Below are positions 23,515 through 32,598 of a stretch of 64,000 nucleotides of DNA, piece by piece. The stretch is from Prorocentrum cordatum. Its lineage: Eukaryota > Sar > Dinophyceae > Prorocentrales > Prorocentraceae. Both the position numbers and the translations under genes were made by a program. The notes beneath the pieces are model-generated. The model ran no database searches. It was given only the letters and a program-made list of their open reading frames with translations, and had not been told where the DNA came from. The stretch lies in the NCBI GenBank assembly GCA_963575745.1, contig CAUYUJ010015718.1:35001-99000 (forward strand), written 5' to 3'. The number at the start of each line of letters is the position of its first letter. Within the stretch, counting starts at the first letter, position 1.

Positions 23515-24749
23515 TTGTGGGTACGCTGGTGTCGAGAGGAGGTGCCGTGGGCTGCCAGGGCAGTCCGAGTCCAAGGGCTGCCAGGCCACGAGGAGCAAGC
23601 GCGCAGCCGCCCCTGGCCAAGAAGGGGGCGCGGGCGTGGGAGGAGGCGCAGCATGACAAGCTGTGCTACACGAACCGCCTGGTCATCCACGCGGTGGATG
23701 ACGCGACGAACCTGGTCTACCAGAAGGCTGTGCGCGAGTTCCTGGTGGACGTCAAGAGGAACCAGCTGGACTTCACCACCTACGAGGCCAGGGACCAGGC
23801 ACTGGCGGACTACATCTCGGACATGTGCTACGTGCGACGTCTCGGCTTCGGGCGAGGCAATAGCCTGTTCAATGGATTCATGCACGTCTTCCAGGATCAC
23901 CGGGACCGCTTGCCCACGTCGGCGAGAGCTTTGAAGGCGTGGGCTCGGCCCGGCGAGTTGGGGGAAGGCGCTCCTGTGCCCATGGAGGCGGTCGGGCTGG
24001 TCATCAGCAGGATGTTCCGCACGGGGAAGCTCATCGAGGGCTCAGCGGTGCTCACGCAGCTGGACGGCTGGCTCAGGGAGCAGGACTGGGGCCAGCTCAG
24101 GGCCGAGGACGTCTCAGAGGGGCCAGGAGGGCAGCTTGCTTTCACCCTTGGCAGGCGTGAGAGGGGCGAGAAGGTCAAGACGGGCGCCAACCAGGGCGTG
24201 GTGCTCTCGTGGCCGGTGACCGCGGCCGTGGTGCGGGCCCTGCTGCGGGGCTGCGCCCGCAAGGACCTCGTCTTCCCCGTCTCGCAGGACAGGTTCAGGC
24301 GCGAGTGGCACAAGGCCCTCAAGGACGAGGGCCTCGCTGGCATGGGCCCCCCGCATGCCATTCGGCACTCTGGGGCGGCCACTTTCGTGGCGGGCGGCGG
24401 CTGCCTGGAGGCCGCTAGGCGCAAGGGCAGGTGGCAGACAACGTCGGCCCTGGCGCGCTACACGAAGACGCATATGCTTGTCAGCCAGCTCGCAAAGATG
24501 TCAGATGAGCAGGTGAAGGCAGGCTCCAGTTTTTGGGCCAGCCCGTCGGAGGCCCTGATGACTTCCATCAGGCAGTCCCCCGCCGCTCAGACTCCCCTGG
24601 CAAGGCAGCTGCTGGAGGAGCTGGCGGGGGTGCAGGGGACACAGGTAGAGATCCCCTGTTTTGACGGCGGGCGGGTGCTGACGACGGGCCGCCCGAGTAC
24701 AGCAGCCCGAGCCCGTCACAGCCGTAAGACGAGAACTGCTCGTGACTAG
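23490..24749 (+). CDS. Element 1 tyrosine recombinase
   Basis: Recombinase that would insert the circular DNA copy by strand exchange. The catalytic set is visible: an Arg in LDGWLREQDWGQLR, His-x-x-Arg in HAIRHSGAATF (24354 onward), a Trp in KGRWQTT, and the nucleophile in ALARYTKTHM (Tyr codon 24459-24461). The N-terminal helical part includes YEARDQALADYISDMCYVRR. The frame is open far upstream, but upstream of about 23,490 it only shadows Pol. There is no in-frame ATG before 23823, so the start given is approximate. Expression may use a -1 shift from Pol, whose frame ends at 23514, or splicing; no classical slippery heptamer was spotted. Confidence 0.85.
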   Translation, partial: SRWVSALVVVGTLVSRGGAVGCQGSPSPRAARPRGASAQPPLAKKGARAWEEAQHDKLCYTNRLVIHAVDDATNLVYQKAVREFLVDVKRNQLDFTTYEARDQALADYISDMCYVRRLGFGRGNSLFNGFMHVFQDHRDRLPTSARALKAWARPGELGEGAPVPMEAVGLVISRMFRTGKLIEGSAVLTQLDGWLREQDWGQLRAEDVSEGPGGQLAFTLGRRERGEKVKTGANQGVVLSWPVTAAVVRALLRGCARKDLVFPVSQDRFRREWHKALKDEGLAGMGPPHAIRHSGAATFVAGGGCLEAARRKGRWQTTSALARYTKTHMLVSQLAKMSDEQVKAGSSFWASPSEALMTSIRQSPAAQTPLARQLLEELAGVQGTQVEIPCFDGGRVLTTGRPSTAARARHSRKTRTARD

Positions 24750-24977
24750 TGATAATTATCATTATCTTTTAGCATAGCTGGAGCGTGCCTGGAGGCGTGT
24801 CGAGTGTCCCCTGTCCTCCCCTGTATTCCTGAACAGAATAAAGAGCAAAGATGGGACCGGGGTTTTTACATAAAACAGGGGGGCTGGAGCACAACATAGA
24901 TAAGAACCCTACCCTCCCTCCCTTATCTGCTGAAGGCTGGTGTTTAGGCATGTATGCCAGTCTCGATTTGATGGGGT
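24750..24977 (+). other. Element 1 3' untranslated segment
   Basis: AT-richer stretch after the recombinase with a small palindrome (gataattatc at about 24,752) and a gaataaagagc string at about 24,836 that resembles a polyadenylation signal. Dinoflagellates are not known to rely on AATAAA, so no function is claimed. Confidence 0.4.
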
Positions 24978-25287
24978 TGGGACTGATGCGTTTCCGAGTT
25001 TTATCGCGGGCCCTGATAGGCCCGAGGCCAGGTCAGGCACCGCTCTGGACTTGGGCCCAAGGTGGCTCGGGCTCGCCTCTTGAACATCTTTCGGGGGGAT
25101 CTCCCCCTCTAGGCTCGCTGGCGGCACTTGCTCTCGTGTCTTCGGCTGCTGTGTTGGATATTCGTGCTTGCATGGCAGTCGTTTGTTTTCAGTAGGGTTG
25201 TCGCTCCAGTTCCGCCTGCCCCCACTTTCAAGGTCCCCCCGTGCTCTTAAACAAAGCTGGCTAACTTTAAGAGGCGTCAATGTAAAT
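24978..25287 (+). repeat. Split direct repeat B1 of element 1
   Basis: 310 bp from tgggactgatgcg to gcgtcaatgtaaat, identical to B2 at 25425-25734. It abuts A2 directly, sharing one base. Confidence 0.95.
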
Positions 25288-25394
25288 ACGCGTTTTACAA
25301 ACACACTTTTACAGTAGCATCGTCAATGTACCTAGCCGCCTACACTGCATCCCTTCGTTGCATGTCATTACCATTGTTTGGCTGCAGTTTCGGC
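25287..25394 (+). repeat. Split direct repeat A2 of element 1
   Basis: 108 bp, identical to A1 at 17802-17909. The internal B1/A2 junction is the sequence expected to be regenerated when the ends meet in a circular intermediate. Confidence 0.95.
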
Positions 25395-25424
25395 CCCACC
25401 GCTCCCACCCTGGGGCTAAATCCC

Positions 25425-25734
25425 TGGGACTGATGCGTTTCCGAGTTTTATCGCGGGCCCTGATAGGCCCGAGGCCAGGTCAGGCACCGCTCTGGACTTG
25501 GGCCCAAGGTGGCTCGGGCTCGCCTCTTGAACATCTTTCGGGGGGATCTCCCCCTCTAGGCTCGCTGGCGGCACTTGCTCTCGTGTCTTCGGCTGCTGTG
25601 TTGGATATTCGTGCTTGCATGGCAGTCGTTTGTTTTCAGTAGGGTTGTCGCTCCAGTTCCGCCTGCCCCCACTTTCAAGGTCCCCCCGTGCTCTTAAACA
25701 AAGCTGGCTAACTTTAAGAGGCGTCAATGTAAAT
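25425..25734 (+). repeat. Split direct repeat B2 of element 1
   Basis: 310 bp, identical to B1. It forms the 3' end of element 1; the flank resumes with ggctgatagcgggc. Confidence 0.95.
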
Positions 25735-25905
25735 GGCTGATAGCGGGCAAGGCTCCTGCCGCTTGGCAGAGCGACGACGGGCGAGCGAGGCGCTGGGCAG
25801 AACGCAGCACGGAACCCCCGCGACGCGCGCAGGTCGCCCGGGAGGGGTCCCAGCGACGCGCGCGGGTCGCCCGCTGCGCGGAGCAAAGAGAGCCAGCTGG
25901 CTGGC
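25735..25905. other. Right flank of element 1, paralogous empty site
   Basis: 25787-25895 repeats the left flank 17697-17801 at roughly 85-90 percent by eye. It continues through gagagccagctggctggctg, which corresponds to the rejoined target of element 1. It then runs directly into array B. Confidence 0.7.
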
Positions 25906-28355
25906 TGGGACCTGCGGTGGGGCTCCATATGGGGCCACGTAGCGCTGCACTGGGCAAGGGGGACGCATGCGGACTGCGCCGCGGGGACCTTCGGTGGAGT
26001 TCCCTATGGGGCCGCGAAGCGTGTGAGGGGTGTGCCGAAATGACTGGCGGGGACGCATGCGGACTGCGCCGCGGGGGCCGTCGGTTGAGCTCCTATGGGG
26101 CCGCGAAACGTGTGAGGGGTGTGCCGACATGAGTGGCGGGAACGCATGCGGACTGTGCCACTGGGACCTTCGGCGGAGCTCCTGTGGGGCCACGAAGCGT
26201 GTGAGGGGTGTGCCGACATGAATGGCGGGAACGCATGCGGACTGCGCCACGAGCACCTTCGGCGGAGCTCCTATGGGGCCGCGAAACGTGCGAGGGGTGT
26301 GCTGACATGAATAGCGGGGGCGCATGCGGACTGTGCCACCGGAACCTTCGGCGGAGCTCCTACGGGGCCACGAAACGTGTGAGGGGTGGGCCGACGTGGA
26401 TGGCGGAGACGCATGCGGACTGTGCCAGTGGGACCTTCGGCGGAGCTCCTATGGGGCCACGAAGCGTGTGAGGGGTGTGCCGAAATGAGCGGCGGGGACG
26501 CATGCGGACTGTGCCAATGGGACCTTCGGCGGAGCTCCTGTGGGGCCACGAAACGTGTGGGGGGTGTGCCGACATGAGTGGCGGGGGCGCATGCGGATTG
26601 TTCCACTGGAACCTTCGGCGGAGCCCCTATGGGGCCACGAAGCGTGTGAGGGGTGGGCCGAAATGAATGGCGGGGGCGCATGTGGACTTTGCCATTGGGA
26701 CCTTCGGCAGAGCTCCTATGGGGCCACGAAGCGTGTGAGGGGTGTGCCGAAATCACACACCCACAAGGACCATCGGTGGAGCTTCCTATGGGGCCACGAA
26801 GCGTGTGAGGGGGTGGGCCGAAATGGGTGTGCGGGACGCATGCGCGCGCGCCCGCTGAGACCTTCGGTGGGGCTCCCTATGGGGCCGCGAAGCGTGTGGG
26901 GGGTGTGCCAAAATGGGTGTGCGGGGCGCATGCGGGCACGCCCGCTGGGACCTTCGGTGGAGCTCCCTATGGGGCCACAAAACGTATGAAAGGGTGTGCC
27001 GAATGGGCGTGCGGGACGCATGCGGGCACACCCACTGGGACCTTTCGGTGGAGCTCCCTATGGGGCCGCGGAACGTGTGAGGGATGTGCCGAAATGGGTG
27101 TGCGGGACACGTGCGGGCACGCCCGCTGGGACCTTCGGTGGAGCTCCCTATGGGGCCGCGGATCGTGTGAGGGATGTGCCGAAATGGGTGTGAGGGACGC
27201 ATGCGGGCACGCCCGCTGGGACCTTCGGTTGGGCTCCCTATGGGGCCGCGGAACGTGCGAGGGATGCTCCGAAACGGGTGCGCGGGGCGCATGCGGGCGC
27301 GCCCGCTGGGACCTTCGGTGGAGCTCCCTATGGGGCCACGAAGCGTGTGAAGGGTGTGCCGACATGGGCGTGCGGGGCGCATGCGGGCGCGCCCATTGGG
27401 ACCTTCGGTGGGGTTCCCTATGGGGCCACGAAGCGTGTGAAGGGGTGGGCCGCAATGGGTGTGCGGGACGCATGCGGGCGCGCCCGCTGAGACCTCCGGT
27501 GGAGCTCCCTATGGGGCCGCGAAGCGTGCGAGGGGTGTGCCGAAATGAGCGTGCGGGGCGCATGCGGGCACACCCACTGGGGCCCTTTGTGGAGCTCCCT
27601 ATGGGGCCACGAAGCGTGCGAGGGGTGTACCGAAATGGGTGTGCGGGACGCATGCGGGCGCATCCATTGGGACCTTCGGTGGGGCCCCTTATGGGGCCAC
27701 GAAACGTGCGAGGGGTGTGCCGAAATGGGTGTGCGGGACGCATGCGGGCACATCCATTGGGACCTTCGGTGGAGCTCCCTATGGGGCCACGAAACGTGTG
27801 AAGGGTGTACCGAAATGGGTGTGCGGGACGCATGCGGGCACGCCCAGTGGGACCTTCGGTGGAGCTCTTTATGGGGCCACGAAGCGTGTGAGGGGTGTGC
27901 CGAATTGGTGTGCGGGACGCATGCGGGCACACCCACTGGGTCCTTCGGTGGAGCTCCCTATGGGGCCACGAAGCGTGTGAGGGGTGTGCCGAAATGGGTG
28001 TGCGGGACGCATGCGCACGCACCCGCTGAGACCTTCGGTGGCGCTCCCTATGACGCCACGAAACGTGTGAAGGGTGTGCCACAATGGGTGTGCGGGGCGC
28101 ATGCGGGCACACCCACTGGGACCTTCGGTGGAGCTCCCTATGGGGCCACGAAATGTGTGAGGGGTGTGCCGAAATTTGTGTGCGGGACGCATGCGGGCAC
28201 GCCCACTGGGACCTTCGGTGGAGCTCCTTATGGGGCCACAAACGTATGAAAGGGTGTGCCGAAATGAGCGTGCGGGACGCATGCGGGCACGCCCGCTGGG
28301 ACCTTCGGTGGAGTTCCCTATGGGGCCACGAAGCGTGCGAGGGGCGTGCCGAAAT
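25906..28355 (+). repeat. Minisatellite array B1 (88-89-bp units, about 27 units)
   Basis: Units run gggaccttcggtggagctcc / ctatggggccacgaagcg / tgtgaggggtgtgccgaa / atgggtgtgcgggacgcatg / cgggcacgcccactg. The spacing is 89 bp at the left (26030, 26119, 26208) and mostly 88-89 bp later, so the phase drifts and all three plus frames are open by turns. It is the reverse complement of array A. Confidence 0.93.
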
Positions 28356-28500
28356 TGGTGATGACGATGGTGATGGTGGGAGGAGGAGGAGGAGGAGAGG
28401 AGGAGGAGAGGAGAAGAGGAGAGGAGAAGAGGAGGAGAGGAGACGCGGGCCACCCACCGTCTTTTCAAAACGAGGACCCAACACCACAGGATGGCTGGGA
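28356..28500 (+). repeat. Array-edge junction sequence (plus-oriented copy)
   Basis: A short GAT tract, a gaggag purine tract, a gagacgcggg segment, then tttcaaaacgaggacccaac and accacaggatggctgggaa. The same order occurs at 38428-38585 and inverted at 14918-15058. Confidence 0.85.
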
Positions 28501-28689
28501 ACAAACACGCGATGGTCCTGTCCTTCTACGCGCTCGAAAACTCACAACGCATCTCCACCCGCTCCCGCGCTTTCCTCCCCACCAGCCAACGCGCGACCCT
28601 CCGAACACGCGAGCGCAAAGCGAACGCTCCAACGAGCGCAGAACACAGTTTCAAAATTGTCGTAATGGTCCTGTTCTTCTGAGCCACCG
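28501..28689. other. Spacer between arrays B1 and B2
   Basis: About 190 bp of non-repeat sequence with no recognisable gene. Confidence 0.5.
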
Positions 28690-30345
28690 TCCCACGTGCC
28701 GAATTGGGTGTGCGGGACGCATGCGGGCGGTGGCACCGGGGCCTTCGGTGGAGCTCCCTATGGGGCCACGAAACTTGTGAGGGGTGTGCCGAAATGGGTG
28801 TGCGGGACGCATGCGGGCGGTGGCACTGGGGCCTTCGGTGGGCCTCCCTGTGGGGCCGCGAAACGTGCGAGGGGTGTGCCGAAGTGGGTGTGGGGGGCGC
28901 ATGCGGGCGCACCCACTGGGACCTTCGGTGGAGCTCCCTATGGGGCCACGAAGCGTGTGCGTGGTGTGTCCAAGTGGGTGTGGGGGTGACGCATGCGGGC
29001 GGCGGCGCTGGAGCCTTCGGTGGAGCTCCCTGTGGGGCCACTACCGTGTGAGGGGTGTGCCGAAGTGGATGGGGGTGACGCATGCGGGCGGCGGCGTCCA
29101 GTGGGACCTTCGGTGGAGCTCCTTATGGGGCCACGAAGCGTGTGAGGGGTGTGCCGAAGTGGGTGGGGGTGAGGCATGCGGGCGGCGGCAGTAGGGCCTT
29201 CGGTGGAGCTCCCTATGGGGCCACGAAACGTGTTAGGGGTGTGCCAAAATGGGTGGGGGTGACGCATGCGGGCGCACCACTGGGGCCTGGGCCTTCGGTG
29301 GAGCTCCATATGGGGCCACGAAACGTGTGAGGGGTGTGCCGAAGTGGGTGGGAGTGACGCATGCGGGCGGCACCACTAGTGCCTTCGGTGGAGCTCCTTG
29401 TGGGGCCACGAAACGCTGTGCTGGGTGGGGGTGACGCATGCGGGCGGCACCACTGGGGCCTTCGGTGGAGCTCCCTGTGGGGCCACGAAGCGCAGTGCTG
29501 GGTGGGGGTGACGCATGCGGGCGGCACCACTGGGGCCTTCGGTGGAGCGCCCTATGGGGCCACGAAGCGCTGTGCTGGGTGGGGGTGAAGCATGCGGGCG
29601 GCACCACTGGGGCCTTCGGTGGAGCTCCCTATAGGGCCACGAAAAAGGCTGTGCTGGGTGGGGGTGACGCATGCGGGCGGCACCACTGGGGCCTTCGGTG
29701 GGGCTCGCTGTGGGGCCACGAAACGTTTGTGCTGGTGTGGGGGTGACGCATGCGGGCTGCACCACTGGGGCCTTCGGTGGAGCCTCCTGCTGGTGGGGGT
29801 GACGCATGCGGGCGGCACCACTGGGGCCTTCGGTGGAGCTCCCTATGGGGCCACGAAGCGCTGTGCTGGGTGGGGTGACGCATGCGGGCGGCAGCTGGGG
29901 CTGTGCTGGCCATTGCGTGGAGCTCCCTGTGGGGCCACGAAACTTGTGCTGGGTGGGGGTGACGCATGCGGGCGGCACCACTGGGGCCTTCGGTGGAGCG
30001 CCCTGTGGGGCCACGAAACGCTGTGCTGGGTGGGGGTGACGCATGCGGGCGGCACCACTGGGGCCTTCGGTGGAGCTCCCTGTGGGGCCACGAAACGTTG
30101 TGCTGGGTGGGGGTGACGCATGCGGGCGGCACCACTGGGGCCTTCGGTGGAGCTCCCTGTGGGGCCACGAAACGCTGTGCTGGGTGGGGGTGACGCATGC
30201 GGGCGGCACCACTGGGGCCTTCGGTGGAGCTCCCTGTGGGGCCACGAAACGCTGTGCTGGGTGGGGGTGACGCATGCGGGCGGCACCACTGGGGCCTTCG
30301 GTGGAGCTCCCTGTGGGTCTACGAAACGTGCGAGGGGTGTGCCGA
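28690..30345 (+). repeat. Minisatellite array B2 (88-89-bp passing to 77-bp units)
   Basis: Same family as B1. Units are about 88-91 bp to about 29,400. They then become mostly 77-bp units with a gctgtgctgggtgggggtga segment, as at 29361, 29438, 29966, 30043, 30120 and 30197. One aberrant unit lies at about 29,885-29,945. Confidence 0.92.
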
Positions 30346-30411
30346 AATCGGTGATGATGATGGGGGTGATGACGACCATGATGATGATGATGATGATGAT
30401 GATGGTGATGG

Positions 30412-30446
<35 letters not shown>

Positions 30447-30479
30447 CTGATGATGATGATGATGATGATGATGATGGTT
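30346..30479 (+). repeat. (GAT)n tract left of element 2
   Basis: GAT/GGT/GAC triplets that follow the array as they do at 28356 onward. The tract resumes at 38428 beyond element 2, so element 2 sits inside it. Confidence 0.9.
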
Positions 30480-30549
30480 GGAGAATAATGATGTCTCTGA
30501 ATGTTACTTAATGTTAAGTGAGTGCGATCTCCCCCTTCGTAGTTTTTCC
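30480..30549 (+). repeat. Split direct repeat A1 of element 2
   Basis: About 70 bp containing gtctctgaatgttacttaat and gcgatctcccccttcgtagt; the counterpart A2 is at 37979-38046. Confidence 0.85.
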
Positions 30550-30625
30550 TGGGCTCAAAACCGAGGCATCATGTTTTCCTTCTACCGAAGTCTTTGGGGC
30601 TTGGGCCCCCCAGCGTAGCACGAAC

Positions 30626-32104
30626 ATGGTTCTTTCTCCAGCACCCTCGGAGCCCGAGGGGCCTGTGTCGCCGCCAGGAGGCCCGAGCAGGTGGTGGGCG
30701 CTCGGCTGGGCAGGAGCGACGCTGCTGGCGGTCTGCTTCCTTGCCGACGGCGCCCTGAAGGCGGACTCAGGCCGCGCTGCCGTTCAACGTCTAGGGCTGG
30801 CCGTCCTCGCAGGCTGTGCTGGGAGCGGCCCCACCCTGTGGCGCGCGGGCCTTCCGTGGTGGTGCTGCCGCCGCCAGGGCGACAGCGACGAGCTGGAGCG
30901 CCTGCGGAGCCAGCTGGCCGCGCTACAGCTCGCCAAGCTCGAGCCGCCTGCCGCCCCGTCAGAAGGTGGCGAACCGAGCGGCCCCGCAGCTGGGGCTCTC
31001 GGCTTGCCGCCCCCGCCGCCTTTCGCCATCGGGCCACCGCCCGCTGCGGCGCCGGGGATGCGGGGGGCGCCGCCCGCAGGGGCGCCAGACGGCGGGCTCG
31101 CCGCCTTTCACGCCTTCGGCGCTGGAGGAGGTCTCGGAGGACCGATCTCTTGCAGCCAGGGCGGGGCCCCCGCCGGTGCAGGCCCGGCCACTGCGAGCGG
31201 CGCGGCTGGGCCAGGCGGACCCGCAGCAGGCGCAGGCGGCGGCGCCGACGCAGGAGTTCAGCCTGCGGGCGCGGCGGCGGCCGCGAGCACGCCCCCATCG
31301 GGAGCCAGCGCCTGCGCCGCAGCCATCAGGACAGAGCTCGAGAGCTACGCGGCCACGAGCTCGAGCGACCCGTGGTGGGGCGCGCGCTTCTGGCAGAGGG
31401 TCTACCAGCGCGAGCAGGCGGGCTTGCTGGACGCGGGCGTGAAGGCGGCGCTGATGGCGCGTGGCTACTCAGGAGAGGCGTCGATCGGGGCGCCGGACGT
31501 GGACAGCGTGAAGGCGGTGCTGAAGGGCTTCGAGACGGCGCCCGTGCAGTTCTCGGGCGGCTTCGTGGGTAGCGGGCTCGCGGCCTCGACCTCCGTCGAG
31601 GGCTGGGCCCGCAGCCTGCCGCCCCACTTCAGGCGAGCAGGCGGCGAGATCTACCGGAACATCAGGGCGTCGGGGCCTACGACGGTGAGGAACTGGCCGA
31701 CCCAGCAACGCGTGGGCTCCAAGCGGGGCGAGGAGTGGCAGTCTCTTTGGGCGACGGCCACCGCGGTGGACTTCGCGCTGGGCGACTGTAAGGACGACGT
31801 GGGCCTCTACGCGAAGCTGAACTCGGACGATCAGGTGGAGGTCGCCCTGCGCCATCTCTCGGCCTACGTGTGCGAGAGCCGCGCGCGTGACAGCGTGGGC
31901 GCGGCGCGGCTACGCGCGGTGGTGGCGCCTGGCTCGGCGGTGGACATCGCGCCAAACTGGCTGATCTCCGAGGCGACGACACACTCGAAGATGGAGCACC
32001 AGCGCGAGGAGCGCATCAGCTCGGAGATCAGGCGGCGCCAGAACGCCAACAAGGGCGACCCGAAGGGCCCGAATGGCACGCCCGAGGGGGGGGGCTCCCC
32101 CTAA
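30626..32104 (+). CDS. Element 2 ORF1, gag-like protein
   Basis: From ATG 30626 this gives 493 codons; the frame is open back to 30518. It lies in the gag position and has a layout like ORF1 of element 1. A hydrophobic segment near the N-terminus (LGWAGATLLAVCFLADGAL) is followed by a possible coiled coil (DELERLRSQLAALQLAKLE), a long Gly/Ala/Pro-rich linker, and a folded-looking C-terminal part with SSDPWWGARFWQRVYQREQ and later FALGDCKDDVGLYAKL. It ends in a charged tail. I recognise no zinc knuckle. Function as a particle protein is inferred from position. Confidence 0.65.
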   Translation: MVLSPAPSEPEGPVSPPGGPSRWWALGWAGATLLAVCFLADGALKADSGRAAVQRLGLAVLAGCAGSGPTLWRAGLPWWCCRRQGDSDELERLRSQLAALQLAKLEPPAAPSEGGEPSGPAAGALGLPPPPPFAIGPPPAAAPGMRGAPPAGAPDGGLAAFHAFGAGGGLGGPISCSQGGAPAGAGPATASGAAGPGGPAAGAGGGADAGVQPAGAAAAASTPPSGASACAAAIRTELESYAATSSSDPWWGARFWQRVYQREQAGLLDAGVKAALMARGYSGEASIGAPDVDSVKAVLKGFETAPVQFSGGFVGSGLAASTSVEGWARSLPPHFRRAGGEIYRNIRASGPTTVRNWPTQQRVGSKRGEEWQSLWATATAVDFALGDCKDDVGLYAKLNSDDQVEVALRHLSAYVCESRARDSVGAARLRAVVAPGSAVDIAPNWLISEATTHSKMEHQREERISSEIRRRQNANKGDPKGPNGTPEGGGSP

Positions 32105-32141
32105 GGGCAAGGCGGGCCACTGACCCCCGCCGAGGACGGAG

Positions 32142-32598
32142 GTGCCTTGGCAGCCGGGGGCACCTCCGAGGCGAATCGCTTTACGGCTGCGTGGTGGACG
32201 AGGAGACGGAGGCGTTTGGGTGCCAGTACATCGGGACGGAGCTGTACACCAGAGCGGGCCTCGGACGTGCTCAAGGCCACCGCCCTCTCGCCCTGCGATG
32301 TCGAGAACCAGCCCCTTTCCCGACTTTGCCGACATTCACCTTCTACTTCAGGAGCGGCGTGGCCTCCTCCCGTTGCCCCTGCTGCCCTGGCCAAGTGCGC
32401 GACCAGCGTCGTCGTCGGGCAGGCTGCGACAGAGGGAGGCGAAGCGGCGAGAGATACACAAGCTGGCCAACCAGGTGCTGGAGACCTGGAACCGAGTTCA
32501 CGCTGGAGGCTTGAAGCAGCAGGCGAGCCGCAACGTCGAGCGTCGAGATCTGAGCAAGCGACGGAGCGGCAGGACAAGCTCAACTCAGGGCGATCAGG
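32142..32598 (+). pseudogene. N-terminal part of element 2 Pol in a shifted frame
   Basis: Open frame from 32142 reads DFADIHLLLQERRGLLPLPL, REAKRREIHKLANQVLETW and NRVHAGGLKQQASRN, which reads as a natural protein. It loses sense after about 32,560, where the Pol frame takes over with AQAQLRAIRLAQEF. A one-base shift therefore separates this leader from Pol. Whether it is a mutation, an error or a programmed event cannot be told. Confidence 0.5.

Larger units (their letters stand above)
17802..25734 (+). mobile_element. Element 1: tyrosine-recombinase retrotransposon with split direct repeats
   Basis: A 7.9-kb element of the DIRS/PAT/Ngaro type. Terminal organisation is A1 (17802-17909), coding region, B1 (24978-25287), A2 (25287-25394), B2 (25425-25734). 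A1 and A2 are identical over 108 bp; B1 and B2 are identical over 310 bp. B1 and A2 abut, and 30 bp separate A2 from B2. Coding order is gag-like ORF, then RT-RNase H with an internal methyltransferase-like domain, then tyrosine recombinase, all on the plus strand. Identical repeats and long open frames suggest a recent insertion. Joining the two flanks recreates agagagctggctggctg, which resembles an unoccupied paralogous site at about 25,885-25,906, so the ends are well defined and there is no target-site duplication, as expected for recombinase-mediated insertion. Confidence 0.92.

Noticed and set aside
26967-28508. 513-codon minus-strand ORF over array B1
   Set aside because: Same satellite family; the frame drifts through all phases of the unit and reads like three different repeats.
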